The notes beneath the pieces were generated by a model. That model did no database searches. It was not told the origin of the DNA and was given only the letters and a program-made list of their open reading frames with translations. Made by a program: the position numbers and the translations under genes. 64,000 nucleotides of DNA from Emergomyces orientalis (Eukaryota; Ascomycota; Eurotiomycetes; Onygenales; Ajellomycetaceae): contig MOWL01000050.1 in the NCBI GenBank assembly GCA_002110485.1, positions 1-64,000 of the forward strand, in the 5' to 3' direction. Positions 9,037 to 21,097 of the stretch are shown one piece after another (within the stretch, counting starts at the first letter, position 1; every line of letters starts with the position of its first letter).

Positions 9037-12000
9037 ATGGTGAACTTACGGTCAGGCAACAGTCCTGATCTTACGAGGGAAAATAAGCCGACTAGGCGAG
9101 CGGAACGTACGCCGGAGAATATTGAAAACGAGCCCTTTCCAACCCCCATTACAGCCCGTAAATTGCCCGCAAGAGCTCCTTCGGAGGAGTCAAGTGCTGA
9201 TTTCGAAGATCCAATGTCGGATATGTCGGATACGGGCTCAGATCGCGATGAACCCACCCAGGAGGCTCAGGTTGAGCATGATGACTCCTTGAGCGCTGAG
9301 ACCCGGGCGAGGTTGGAGATTGCGAGGTTGGAGAATGAAACAGCGCGGATTAAGGCTGGTGCTGGTGCGGGGGAGCTCGCAGGCGCCAATATGACGGCTT
9401 ATTTGAAGGCCATTAAGGAGTTTCGACTTACAGTTAAGCTTCTTGAAAAGCCAGTTCTGCTGCTGGGCTCCATGAACTATCCCATGTGGAGGGATGAGGT
9501 TCTTCTCGCGGCGAAGGATTCAGAAACAGATGATATTTTGTTAAATAAGGAGCTGGCCCCGCCTGAGGGGGTCAGTGAGGACGTTGCGAAGCTCTGGAGG
9601 GAGTGGAATAGCTGGCTGCGTAATTATATGTGGTCAGCGATTTCCGCACAGGCTAGAACTCATTTTACTATACTGAAGGAGAATCAATTGTCTGCCTATA
9701 TGCTGTGGTCCATAGTAGAGAAGAACTTCACTGAACGCCGTGTAGTTCGCCGGTTTCGTCTTTTCAATGAGTTCCTGGGTATGACGGCTGAGTCTTGCGG
9801 GTCGGATCGTGCGTTTATTGAGCGTCTCTTAGCCGTACGAACTGAATATAAGCGATTAGATTTTTATATGCCGGATTCCGTCTTCTTTGATCAATTGCTT
9901 GCAGGGATTCACAGTAGATGGGCCAATCTCATACGAAATAGGATGGATGATATTGAAAAGAGTGGTGAAGATACTCTCCTGGAGGATGATTTTGTGGGTC
10001 TATGCCATGATATTCTGCTTTAATTGCCCTCTGGCGGCAGTTCCTCTTCTTCAAAGAACACAAAGGCGCCCGTAAATAATGCGAGCAGTATGGATGATGC
10101 GGGTGAGAGCCCTGCTCCATCTGCATCAGGCAGGCCAAAATACTCACATTGTGGGATTGTGGGCCATAATGAGGAGAGCTGTTGGAAAAAGCACCCAGAG
10201 AAGTGTCCATCAGGTTATTCTAATGGAAAAAGGCGTGGTGGCACCAAGAAGGATAAGAAGAAGGCCAATAATGAGGATTCTTCCAAGAGCCCCGATGACA
10301 GCTCTGCTCCTGTACACAGTACGGTTGAGAAGGTGTTCCATGCTCGTGAAATCGTCCGTGATGATGATATTGCGGATGAGTGGGTTCTGGACTCAGGGTC
10401 TGGCGCTCACGCAACACCACGCAAGGAGCTTGTTAAATGCCATTCAATGAGCTCCAATGTTAAATTGAAAATGGCGGATGGGACCATTGTTCCAGCTGCG
10501 GCCGTTGGTACGGTTGAACTGGCGGTTGATGGGGCGGATGTGTGCCTGGAAGGTGTGCGATTTGCCCCCGAATTAGAAGCAAATATCGTGAGCTTTGGCA
10601 AATTAGTCCGCAAGGGCTATACGTTCAAGCAATTGGCATATGGAGAAGCTCACTCAATTATTATGACCTCTCTCGATTGAATGGTCAGCTTCACTGCTGT
10701 TTTGAATGAGAAAGATATCTATGTCATTGAAAAGCCTCCGCAAATCCGAGATTTGATTCAATTTGCCATGCCTAATGGTGATTTTCGGCCCGTAAATGCT
10801 GTGGATGACTCGCTATTGGCTCTGCCATCAATGAATATAAAACCAGTAGAGCTCACGATGCTGCAATGGCATTTGAAGCTGGGTCATCTTAACCACATGG
10901 ATATAGCGAAGATGGCCGCGGATCCGCGCATGGGGATGAGGATTAAAGGCTCCAAGGCTCTGCCTTTTTGTAAAACCTGCGTGCAGGCTAAGATGGCTCG
11001 TCCTGCTTTTGAGCCCATGATTAGAAAAGTGAAGCCTGCTGCACGATTATTTATTGATCTTGCGGGCGGTGGGCATACCTTATTCAATGAGGATGGCGTT
11101 CCCACGTATGGGGGGGCTGATTATTGGATGAGTATTACGGACGATGCCACGAGATATCGGTGGGCCATTTTAATGGCCACCAAGGGTGAAGCAACCGCGA
11201 AACTACGGGATTTTATAACAATGATTGAGACCACTGCGCAGCGATGCGTGGGCTCCTTGCACTGGAATGGTGGTGGAGAATTCAAGAGCGATGAATTAAA
11301 AGCTTTTTGTAAACAGCGAGGCATTGCCTATGAGACGACTACGCCATATACCCCACAATCAAATGGTCCAGCGGAACGTGCGAACCGCATAATAATCAAA
11401 AGAACTAGGAGCTTGCTATTCGATAGCGGGCAGCCTAGGGACCTATGGGGTGAGGCCATGCAGGCTGCCGTTATGTTGATCAATATGTCTCCCACCTCTA
11501 CGAAGCTTTACGGGTGCAAGGAGGGGTCTCCGCTGACCCCCTTTGAAGCATGGATGAGGGTGCAGCCCACGGCGAATTGGCTGCATAGATGGGGCTGCAA
11601 GGTCTACAAGAAGGATCTGCGAGTTACTAATAAGCTTGCAGATAGAACAGATGGGAAAGAATGGATCTTTGTGGGTTATCAGGGCCTTCATCAAGTTCGC
11701 ATATGGGACCCTGATGCACGCAGGTTGGAGATAGCACGAGATGTGGTTTTTGATGAAGCTCTCGTGGAGGACGTGTCATTCATTAATGCCGCTCTTCCGG
11801 CTCCTCATGAGCCAAATAACATACCGGATGAGCTCGATGTTTTGAATCCTGCGGATGGATGGCAGCACTGTCTCCTGCGGCGCCTGGCAAGGGAGCGGCC
11901 GCACATCATGAAGATGCTTGTCAATGGGGATCTGGAGGAGGCCATTGAGTCTACCTATCTTATAAACAGTGATGTTGATCTCCTTAATGAGTCTGACGAG

Positions 12001-13635
12001 CATGCTAATGATAATGGTGATGAACCCGTGCTTAGTACCCTTACAGACCGTCCCACGACCTTAGCGGAGGCTCGACGGAGCCCTGATTGGCATCATTGGC
12101 TCGAAGCAATGAGGAAGGAGGTCGATATGTTCAATCAAAAGAAAACATATGTTATTACTGAGCGGTCCCCGGATATGGATGTTCTTACGGGTAAATGGGT
12201 ATATGACCGCAAATTAAATAATAAGGGAGAAACCATCCGCTTTCGCGCATGATGGGTGGTTCGCGGATTCCTTCAGCAGCGAGGAGTCCATTATATGAAG
12301 TCTTACACTGCCATTGTCTCTGGTTCTACAACCAGAAGCCTATTCGCGATCTCTACGGCTAGGAGATGGAAATCGAAGGCAATTGATTATGTGTCTGCAT
12401 TCCTTAATGGCGTGCTGCCACAGGAAGAGATGATCTATATGCAGCTCCCAACGGGCATAAAACATGGCAGGGGCAATCTAGTTGGCCTGGTTCGCCAGAG
12501 CCTGTATGGGCTGAAGCAAGCTGCGAGGACGTGGTATTTTCTTGCCACTGAGCATCTCACTTCGATTGGTTTCCGCATATCACCGTATGACGGCGGATTC
12601 CTATATCACCCCATCCGTAAGGTGTATTTGACGCTGCACGTTGATGGCTGCCGCGTTACAGGGCCCAATGAGCATGATATTGACTGGGTTCTCGATGAGA
12701 TTGCGAAGCGTTTTGACACCAAAAGAATCGATGATGATAAGCCATACTTAGGTATGGAAATTGCGGGCCGTAATGGTGATTTACTGGTCACACAAACACG
12801 CTATATTGATGAGATCCTTGATGATTTTGGCATGACTGCAATCAATCCGGCACCAACCCCCATGAATGCTGGCACAAAGCTCCAGTTCTCGCCGGATGAG
12901 GATAAGGGCCTTGATGATGATTTTACGGCTACGTGATATCGTCAAGGGCTTGGGTCTCTTCAATATCTGGTTACAAGCACCAGACCGGATATAATGTTCG
13001 CGGTAAATTATTTATCGCGATTCAATTCTCGCCCAAATAAGGAGTGCTGGGCTGCTTTGAAGCATGTTCTCCGCTATATGAAGAAGACTAGGACTACGGG
13101 CATTCTGTATAAGAGGAATATAGGGGACGAAGGGCTGGCTCCCATGGCCTACGCGGATTCAGATTGGGCGGGTGCAGACCCCCAATATAAATCGACTACG
13201 GGCTATATTATAATGATCAATGGAGCTCCTGTATCATGGCGTTCGCAGCGGCAGATCTCTACGGCGAAGTCCACAACTGAAGCTGAGTATATTGCTGCTA
13301 GCGAAGCTGCGTGCGAGCTGATTTGGCTTAAAGATATGCTGCATGATGCGGGACTGCTTGAGAATGCGGATGGCTATGTTCTTTCCAATAATCTGTATAT
13401 TGATAATAAAGGTGCCATTGATCTAGCTAACGGCGAGTCTTTAACTAAGCGCTCGAGGCATATTGAAGTCCGCTACCATATATTACGCGATCTAGTGGCT
13501 AAAAAGGAGCTCCTTCTTCGGCACGTCAGCTCAACGGAGAATAAGGCGGATGGTTTTACGAAGGCGCTGCCTAGGCCCGCATTCAATGCTTTTGTGGCTA
13601 ATCTTGGCTTGATTGGTTCGGGGGGATCTGCTTAA
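9037..13635 (+). pseudogene. copia-1 gag-pol, one frame with four nonsense codons
   Basis: The ATG at 9037 starts a frame that stays open in the same phase to TAA at 13633 except for stops at 10021 (TAA), 10678, 12250 and 12934 (TGA). Visible domains are a gag core (LLLGSMNYPMWRDEV), a zinc knuckle with its first Cys replaced by Tyr (YSHCGIVGHNEESC), protease WVLDSGSGAH, integrase with FIDLAGG, NGGGEF where D is usual, and NGPAERANR, RT with FLNGVLPQEEMIYMQLP and an active-site HVDG in place of YVDD, and RNase H with ADSDWAG and EAEYIAASEA. Two metal-binding Asp residues appear lost, so it is not autonomous. Confidence 0.8.
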
Positions 13636-13735
13636 TGGATTTAACTAAAAGTTTTGTACTTAGCTGCTATTTTGATTTTTGATGCCTATGGCGTGGCCTG
13701 TGTGCGTGTTCCTGGGGCGCCCTAGCATGGGGGGG

Positions 13736-13838
13736 TGTTAGGTGATACTAGGGCTACCCGGGTCACATGCCCCACACACACATATATATTTTAGCTAGTT
13801 AGGTAGTTCAATATGATAGGCTTGATGCACTCTATGAG
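13736..13838 (+). repeat. 3' LTR of copia-1
   Basis: Base-for-base identical to 8861-8963, preceded by a G7 polypurine tract. Confidence 0.8.
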
Positions 13839-13849
13839 ATACTCGGGAC

Positions 13850-14375
13850 CTCGGAGAAATATATGACCGCATCATGTGACTTTTCTTGTTCTGAATTAAG
13901 CTTTCGGGATCTTTCATTCACGATTCGATTGCTCTTTCCCCTCTTACCACATCTGCAACACGGCGGGTTGGTTGGTACCTTAATCCTAAATGGGAATAGC
14001 TGATCTTCCTCTTTCAATCCCCTATTTTGTTCGCGCTTATTACCATTCTGTCGCGATCGAATAGGATTAATCTCCACCCGGTTCTTGCTCGGCGGCTCTA
14101 TCCGTTCCCACATTCGCGTTCTGCATCAGAGCCAAGCCGGATCAACCCTTTAACCATAATCCTCCTTTTGATTATATATATCAGCATCTGTTCCCAGCGA
14201 GCTATCTTCTCTCGCAAGTATCATAACATCATAACTTCTTAACAATTCTGCATTTTTTTCTCGTTTTTGTTCCTGTGTTTGCTTCCCATTCATCACATAA
14301 AATTAGCATACCAACTGAACTTTTCTCCCCTTACAACCCTTACCTCCAACTCCATCAGTCTTTTATACCATCAAA
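13850..14375 (+). promoter_or_regulatory. Promoter and 5' flank of right FunK1 gene
   Basis: A TATATATA tract at about 14173-14180 lies roughly 200 bp before the ATG. The flank mirrors 4130-4700 over most of its length, with the last 15 bases before ATGG (TTTTATACCATCAAA) shared. It is probably the working promoter of the 860-residue kinase gene. Confidence 0.6.
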
Positions 14376-16958
14376 ATGGTGGAACTTTCACAAGAAGATT
14401 GCAACATTATCAAGAACCATCCTCTAACCCACTCGGTCGATCGTTTACGAGGTGTGCTTCAGGAAGCTGAAAAAATCTATGAGTCGCGTCTAATTTCCTA
14501 TGAGGGCGCTATTGATAGCCTTGACCAACTCTATCAGGGGGCGACTTTGGCTCTCCTCTCGGCTTTACAGAAAGAGGGTGTAGCTTGTAACCTTCACTCG
14601 CGGATAGATGATGGAAAATTGGAGTCTGATCTAGAACACCTAGTCGAGCGCCTCAAAAAAGCAAAAGGAAACTTCAAGTATGATGAATACCGGCCTCTAG
14701 TACGCCTGGTCATTCAAAGGCCATCGAATATAATCCAGGATGTCGATAAATGGGACATCGACATCTGGGAAGCTATATTTAACCTCATTGACAACATCCC
14801 TCGATCAACAACTCCTCCGGCGAACGTCCCCCCCTCCTTTGACGGCACCCCAGTCAAATCCGCCTCGTCATCGCAGAAAGGCTCCGAGCAGACGCGTGAG
14901 TTGGTGAATCCGAGAATCTTCGAGGAGATCCGTGGCTGCACATTTCGAGACGTTGAGGGCTTCTTTGACAAGTACTTTGAGAGAAAAGAATGGAGTGACA
15001 AAGCAGATACCATCTGTCGACGCGTGCTGGCCCCAGACAGCGACGGTAATTGGGCCGAGTTTCCTGATCCTCCTACACAGGATGATGTCCTCGCCTGGTG
15101 GTTTCGTCTTCAAGGAGACCTTCTCTCGGAATCACGCGGCACCTACTACACCACGGCGAGCAAAGCGGATCTTACCGGTTCGAAGGCAGAATGGCAAGTC
15201 GACCTTCTTTTGAGAGCTAGGGGTGGGAGCCCCTCACGAAACAAACACGACTGGAGAGACATCCTGGTGGTTGGCGAGCTCAAAAAACCTAAGGAGGAGA
15301 TCAGGACCAAAGCCACACTGCTGCAGATCAGCCGCTGCGTGCGCGAGGTCTTTGCTGCGCAACCCACCCGGCGGTTCGTCCACGCATTCGCCGTCTGCGG
15401 GACCAAGATGGAGGCGTGGGTGTTTGACCGCTCGGGCCCCTACAGCTCGGGCATCATCGACGTCTACGCGGACTCCAGACGGTTCTTTCAGGTGCTTGTG
15501 GGCTACACCATGATGAGCGACGAAGAGCTGGGACTGGACACTTTTATTGTTAGAAATGAAGACGACAGCAAATCAATAACTCTCAAAGGGCCTGAGATCG
15601 GAGAGGAAATAGTGCTGCAGCTCAACCAAACACTCTGTCTCCAGCACGCCATCGTGTGTCGCGCGACCACCTGCTTTCTCGCGACCGATGGTGACAAGCT
15701 GGAGGGTGTGGCTAAATTCTCGTGGGTGTCGGACAAGCGGCGGCCGGAGGTAGAACTTCTCGAGCTAGCGAGTCAAAAAAATGTCCAAGGGGTCGCAAGG
15801 ATTATTGGCCACGGTACCATCACCAGCATCGCCGACATGCGGCGCGGCATGACCTTCGATGATAAGCGCCACGACTTCAAAAGCGCTCCCCCCAGTTCGG
15901 CCTCCTCATTTCATCAATCTCAGCCGCTCACCGAGCTCCGTAGCTCAGGTATCAGTCGAAAGTCGTCTTCCAGGAAACGCAGATCTCCGGATAAAGGGGT
16001 GCAGGCGTCTAAACGATCGCGTTCCATCAGTCAGCGGTCGAGGGACACCCAGCAGGAGAACGAACTAACTTTCTCAGTCCAGTCGGCGCACAAGCCGAGC
16101 CTCTTTGACAGGAATGGAGAGGAACCCTATGACAACCGTGTCCTCCGCTGTCTTGTGATATCGCCCGCTGGCCGGCCGATCTACAGGTACGAATCACCCT
16201 TGGAGCTACTCATGGCGCTTCGCGATGCAATAAAGGCGCATCGGTCTCTTTACCTAGATGGGAACATCCTTCATCGGGATATTTCGGAAAATAATATAAT
16301 AATAACCGATCCTGAAAAGGCGGATGGTCACTCGGGCATGTTAATCGATCTGGATCTTGCCAAAGAAGTTGGGAGCGGGCGAAGTGGCGCGCGGCACCAG
16401 ACTGGCACGATGGAGTTCATGGCGATCGAGGTGCTGCTTAATATCGACCATACCTATCGGCATGACCTTGAGTCGTTTTTCTACGTGCTTATCTGGCAGT
16501 GCGCCCGTCACGGTTGGGAAAAATTAAAGCAATTGCAGAAGTTATATCAGCTATGTGTCTGGTCAGAAGATAGTATGCTAAAGAAATGGTGCACGGAAAG
16601 TCATGAGAAAATCGCCAACCTTAAACAAGGCAACATGGAAACTGGCGAATTTGAGCGCATCTTAACGAATGAATTTTCTCCACCGAAAGACAGTATGCTG
16701 AAGGAGTGGTACACTGGAACTTACAAAAAAATCTCAAGAATCAAGCGAACCGATATGGGTGCCGATGGGCTTGAGGATATTTTGACTGAGTTTCCTCTAG
16801 CGTTTGAGTTTGCCAAACCGCTTTGCAGAGCTATACGAGACATTCTTTTCCCGTACGGGGACAGAGGAATTATCGTTGGCACCCCTCAAGACCCGAAGCG
16901 TTTATATAATCCTGTTATCAAGGCATATGATGATGCGATCGCTAAAATCAAATCTTGA
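14376..16958 (+). CDS. FunK1-type protein kinase, 860 residues
   Basis: A single uninterrupted frame from ATGG to TGA. The N-terminal half holds the FunK1-associated region (KYDEYRPLVRLVIQRP near residue 110) and a PD-(D/E)XK-like patch (DWRDILVVGELKKP). A basic Ser/Arg linker follows (about 520-565, with KRRS and KRSRS). The kinase C-lobe has HRD at 633-635, LIDLDLA with the metal-binding Asp at 658, GTMEFMAIEVL, and the family signature HDLESFFYVLIW. DLD replaces the usual DFG, as is common in FunK1 proteins. Substrate and role are unknown. An internal 40-residue block (KDSMLK-W) is repeated near the C-terminus. It is the open member of a mirrored pair; the partner at 1717-4129 is broken. 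Confidence 0.85.
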   Translation: MVELSQEDCNIIKNHPLTHSVDRLRGVLQEAEKIYESRLISYEGAIDSLDQLYQGATLALLSALQKEGVACNLHSRIDDGKLESDLEHLVERLKKAKGNFKYDEYRPLVRLVIQRPSNIIQDVDKWDIDIWEAIFNLIDNIPRSTTPPANVPPSFDGTPVKSASSSQKGSEQTRELVNPRIFEEIRGCTFRDVEGFFDKYFERKEWSDKADTICRRVLAPDSDGNWAEFPDPPTQDDVLAWWFRLQGDLLSESRGTYYTTASKADLTGSKAEWQVDLLLRARGGSPSRNKHDWRDILVVGELKKPKEEIRTKATLLQISRCVREVFAAQPTRRFVHAFAVCGTKMEAWVFDRSGPYSSGIIDVYADSRRFFQVLVGYTMMSDEELGLDTFIVRNEDDSKSITLKGPEIGEEIVLQLNQTLCLQHAIVCRATTCFLATDGDKLEGVAKFSWVSDKRRPEVELLELASQKNVQGVARIIGHGTITSIADMRRGMTFDDKRHDFKSAPPSSASSFHQSQPLTELRSSGISRKSSSRKRRSPDKGVQASKRSRSISQRSRDTQQENELTFSVQSAHKPSLFDRNGEEPYDNRVLRCLVISPAGRPIYRYESPLELLMALRDAIKAHRSLYLDGNILHRDISENNIIITDPEKADGHSGMLIDLDLAKEVGSGRSGARHQTGTMEFMAIEVLLNIDHTYRHDLESFFYVLIWQCARHGWEKLKQLQKLYQLCVWSEDSMLKKWCTESHEKIANLKQGNMETGEFERILTNEFSPPKDSMLKEWYTGTYKKISRIKRTDMGADGLEDILTEFPLAFEFAKPLCRAIRDILFPYGDRGIIVGTPQDPKRLYNPVIKAYDDAIAKIKS

Positions 16959-18099
16959 GGTGATGAAGCGAGCACAAGAGCAGGAATTCCCGGTAAAGCA
17001 AGCTCAACAGGCGGGACTTTTCGGTAGTAATGTGAGCTACTTTGATTGGGGATTGCCGCCCAAGAGGCACCAAAAGGCCTGAATATAAAATCCTCGCTTG
17101 TTTGTTCTCGGTGTTGTGTTCTTTGATGTTTCTACATACTGTCTTTTCGCGTAGACAGCTTGTTGCACACCGGACAATCGACTTTCTTTTTTCCGCGGTA
17201 TATTTCCTTCTGTGGCGTAAGGCGTGAATGGAGGTGGTGAATGTTGACGTGTGGATATTTGTACTTTTCCCTCATAGGCACTGGTTGGACAGAAATTTCA
17301 GCAGGTTCAGTACTTGCATCCAGCAGGCCGCATCCACAGTTGTCATTTGCTGCTGTGCGCCATCCATATACATTGAAAGGAAGGCATGATAAAAGACAGG
17401 TGACCCATAAGCTGGAGAAATCTTACCCTATGTGGAAAATTGACCTGTCTCTGGGTTACCAACGGAAACTGGGATCCCTTCCAACTGGGTTCAATGAAGC
17501 AGGGCTAAAAACGTTTCGTGTGCTGAAGAGCACTGGCTCTAGTTGTTGCCAACCATAACTAGATTGGAGGTAGTAGGCTCAACGACATCGTTATTTAGCA
17601 GGTAAAATCCACCGTCCTAATTTTGTTAGGAGGACATGACTGGGATCCCTCACGGCCAAGCTCGCTGCTTCAACCTCCACCCCGAAGATGCGCCACCTGA
17701 GTGGGATCCCTGGGCCGTTAAGAAAACGTTGCAGCTCAGCACCGCGTCCATGTCGTGTAGCTTCGGAAAGCCACTAATGGGAGGCCCGCTCCCGCATCCG
17801 AGATATCCTTGCCAGTGCAAGTTCTGTGAAACGCCAGAACAGTATTGGAGTTGGCAGAAGAGTGTGGATGTGAGTGCGGCGGGAAAGAATTTACCCTCGC
17901 AGGTGATGTATGGGGATTCAAGGTTTTATCAGGACAGGTGATGGGAGGTAAATATGAGGCATATGAATACGTTACTTGCCGGCGTTCCTATATCAGGAGA
18001 AGGAGGTAGAACCTAAGGTGTATTTTTAACTTGATAGACGATAGTTTCTTTCTTGCGCTACGTCTTGTTAACAACTGGATCCCTATTCTTCACAAAACA
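16959..18099. other. Intergenic, no gene supported
   Basis: Plus-strand frames at 17241-17558 and 17636-17941 are open but show no motif, no splice logic and biased composition. No repeat or RNA gene is seen. Confidence 0.4.
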
Positions 18100-18839
18100 C
18101 AAGGCTATTGAGACGCGAATTTCCAGTCGATTTGCAGAGTATGATTTATTATGGTTTAGGTATAAGTATAGATATCCAGAACTGGAGAGGTTCTTATACT
18201 CCTTTCCAGCGCTAGACAAAATACACGGATTAAAATGATTCAAAGAAAAACAAAAGGGAGAGACAAAGAAATGATGGTGGGCGTACGCAAGGTAGACCAG
18301 GGCTGGAATGTGATAGGCAATATCAATAGGGCTCCTGGGCCGGAATGAAATATGAGAAGCGAAATAAGATCAAACAAGAAGAACCAAAGCAAACGAGACA
18401 AACAGGACAGGCAAATTACGGAACAAATCAGAGCCAAAATGGATATTTAACATGATACACAGACGAAGATTCTAACCAATTGACTTTACAATCTTGCGTC
18501 CACCGCCACTGCGCGATTTCCTTTTCTGCTTGAAATGCCTGTAGCCCGTCAGAGTAGTCAGTGAAGGCTGTTTGTCCTTCCACTCTGCATGGAATTCTTG
18601 GACCAACTCCTCGCAGCCCGGGATCAAATCACTCCGTGGTTGCCAGGTGGGCCTCCATGCAACAAGGTACTCCAGAATTGCCTTGCCCCCTCGCACGCGG
18701 ATCCGGGAATCCAGTAGCTTTTTGACCAGCCACTCCTCCCTAGTCACGTGGACGTGGTCAACCGGGATTGGAGGTCGACTCCGTGGGTGTGGAGAGACAC
18801 TGGCGCGGGGTCCACCGGAAGAGGTAACGTCATCCATGG
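18100..18839 (-). repeat. Right outer arm of the large inverted duplication
   Basis: Reverse complement of 1-812 with frequent substitutions. It includes the 3' flank and last exon of the chromodomain gene. Together with the FunK1 pair it shows that about 18.8 kb is a decayed palindrome-like duplication centred near 9.3 kb. Confidence 0.75.
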
Positions 18840-19134
18840 TAAGTGGAGGAGTTTCTGTTGAGGGTCAGTGGGGGATCGCGGGACGATGGGAGGAAGGCTT
18901 ACCCGAAACTTCTCGCGGAGTCAACGCGGCTCTGCCATCCGCCATCCGATCTAGCTCGTCCACTTGATCGGTGGGCGCCTCGCGGGCAGATAGCAGTGGT
19001 GGAGACGTCTGCCTATCTGCAGACTCACTTGTGGGTTCATCATCGGGACATATCTCCATTGAATCATCTACAACAACGGGGCCATCTGAAATAGGGCCGG
19101 GGTTAGCAGGCCGGTAAGAAACATCCGAACTCAT
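18472..19134 (-). CDS. Chromodomain protein, 204 residues, two exons
   Basis: Exon 1 is 19134-18903 (MSSDVSYRPANPG onward), the intron is 18902-18855 (48 bp, GTAAGC to CAACAG with a CTGAC branch site), and exon 2 is 18854-18472. Phases match across the join (G + AA). The acidic, Pro/Ser-rich N-terminus is probably disordered. The chromodomain (EEWLVKKLLDSRIRVR, LEYLVAWRPTWQP, GCEELVQEFH) has a shortened loop: the usual KGY segment before TWEP is missing, so only part of the methyl-lysine aromatic cage is evident. The tail is strongly basic (FKQKRKSRSGGGRK). It is probably nuclear and chromatin-bound. An upstream in-frame ATG at 19185 is possible but less likely. Confidence 0.75.
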
Positions 19135-20216
19135 GCCAAACCTATTAAATTTTCTGCCTATTGATATCACAACGAATTTCTCCAAAGCATTCCCACCTTT
19201 TTATTCCTCATGACCAATAGTGTGTCTTGCATCGCATGACAAATGATTCTTATTAGCTACCGATTTCAAGCATGGGATTAGAGGTATTCGGATCTACAAC
19301 TTCAGATTCACACTGGACACCATACTTCTCCCTACAAGTCTTGGCAGGACATGATGCCTGCTCCACTAATTTCCTGCATCTACTTCATTTTGACAAGGAA
19401 GCTAGTTTTGTAGAACGACACTGACACTGACTATTTACATTCACTGGCTGCTCACAATGCAGCTTGGGTTAAGATTCTTTGAGAGTAAATCACACTAGTA
19501 CGGGCAGGGATAACTTAGAGTCACAGTAGAAGCAGTACGTGTCATCAAGAGTTTCCAATCCTGCTTACACGGCTGCGGCGTAGCACAGGAAATCCAGAGT
19601 TAGGATTGAGGAAGAGAAAAACGGAACTTGTGGCCAGGTGCTGTTCCAATCTTGGTAGGCAACAATATCCCGCGAAGCTAGCGGCCAGAGCAAGCTTTGT
19701 CAATGTAGCTTCCGTAATTCCCCCCGGCTGTTCAAAAGGTGATATTGAGAATAATTAGCTAACTCTCTCAATGCAACAGTCCGGGTCCCCCCTTCATATT
19801 CAGTTCATGCAACTGGTTCCCTGGGATATGGTCCGGTTGCACCGCACATCGAGCCTGGTAAGGACAGGGGTCATCTTACCATTTCTCAACAAGACAAATT
19901 TTGTTGCCCAGCTTTGTATGCTTGGAAACGGTAGGCTGAGGTAGCAAGATAAATCCTGGGAGGTATAGATTGTGTTACACCGCTACCATAATCCTAGCAA
20001 TTCGGGGTAATGAAGTCATGCCACCTCTGGTATGCCACTAGGTGAGTACCAGTTTCCTCTGGTCTGGCCAAAGTATAAATGCTCTATAAATGCTCACAAC
20101 TTTCTTCGATCTGGCTTCTTAAAAACAACCCCCATGTCATATTCGCTCTCGTTGTTCTGTGTGTGCACACCTCATTGAACAATCTCACACGTCCTCACAA
20201 GCCCTCTACGCAAAAT
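19135..20216. other. Intergenic, no gene seen
   Basis: No convincing frame, repeat or RNA gene. It holds the upstream regions of the chromodomain gene and, on the other side, of the 20217 relic. Confidence 0.45.
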
Positions 20217-21011
20217 GAACGCTCTGGTTGCCTTACCTCCCACTCTTTTTTGCCTCGACGATGCTTTGCAGATGCGAGACTTTCATAGGAGCTGTACCTT
20301 GTATGAAACCCACGTCACAGGCTGTGTAGATAATTGACACCCTGCAGGTACAACAAACTTCTCGACGACTCGGCCCAACCTCCTGTTGCTGATGAGCATA
20401 TTACGCACCTCGCCGAGATTTTTGTCCACCACAATGCCCACGACGTTCTTGGAATCCACTTGATACACGGTCATTTCAATATTCCTGGGGGCACCGTCAT
20501 GCTTGGAACCAACTTCGAGAACCCCTCACTTCACTGAGCAAAGGTCACTGACATTGACAGGATTGATCCCACCAGCGTCCATGGACATATCTTTGCCCTC
20601 ACCAAGGACGGGCTGTGTGCATATGAGTTGCAGGACGGACCTCTTCCGAATCTATCACACGTTGGGCCACGTTTCCTTAATGATTTCACCGACTACATTG
20701 TCAAGAACAACCTCGCTGGCCTCATAGGCCTTCAAGTCCTTGGGTGGGGTGTCAGATCCATGTCGGAGCTCATTCTCGATCAGGGAACTGTAATGCTGGA
20801 TTCATCATGTGTCAAGAACACTGAACCGACGCGCATCACAGGTTGGAGGTTTGAGTCAGTCAATGGTAACCCACGTGTTTGCTCGGCAAACGAAACACAT
20901 GCGCAGATGACCTCCGGCAGCCACAAGGTTTTCAATGCTGGGAAGCCTCTTCCCAAACTAGACAATGTCGAAGACTTGAAGGCCGCTCTCACTGGATGCG
21001 GTGTTCTGTGA
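20217..21011 (+). pseudogene. Unrecognised fungal protein gene with internal TGA
   Basis: Two long stretches share one frame: 20334-20537 (DEHITHLAEIFVHHNAHD, then GIHLIHGHFNIPGGTVMLGT) and 20538-21011 (GHIFALTKDGLCAYELQ, GWRFESVNGNPRVCSANETH, NAGKPLPKLDNVEDLKAAL). They are separated only by TGA at 20535-20537, where the surroundings (SLH-stop-AKVTDIDRI) suggest a lost Trp. An ATG at 20217 with an intron to about 20350 is likely the first exon, but the phases do not close cleanly. The sequence looks like a conserved fungal protein of unknown function. No catalytic motif is seen. Confidence 0.5.
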
Positions 21012-21097
21012 TCCGTTATGGGAGTGAATGGGCCATAGAATTAGCTAGCTCTTGTCGGTTGTTTGTATCCCATGCAGCATCATATTGAATTCATTGT

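Larger units (their letters stand above)
8861..13838 (+). mobile_element. Ty1/copia LTR retrotransposon copia-1, inactive
   Basis: Identical 103-bp LTRs flank one gag-pol reading frame in copia order: gag, protease, integrase, reverse transcriptase, RNase H. A run of G (13729-13735) just before the 3' LTR is the likely polypurine tract. Flanking bases (AATTG left, ATACT right) do not form a target-site duplication, so the element may have recombined or its target site has decayed. Identical LTRs normally mean recent insertion, yet the coding region is dead. Recombination or conversion between the LTRs, or capture of an already dead copy, could explain that. Confidence 0.85.

Noticed and set aside
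8835..13881. Inverted AGTCACATGAT words flanking copia-1 as a target signature
   Set aside because: Eleven bases in inverted orientation do not make a target-site duplication and may be chance or part of the wider inverted duplication.
17241..17941. Two plus-strand ORFs downstream of the kinase
   Set aside because: They have no domain, no splice context and no similarity to anything recognisable here.
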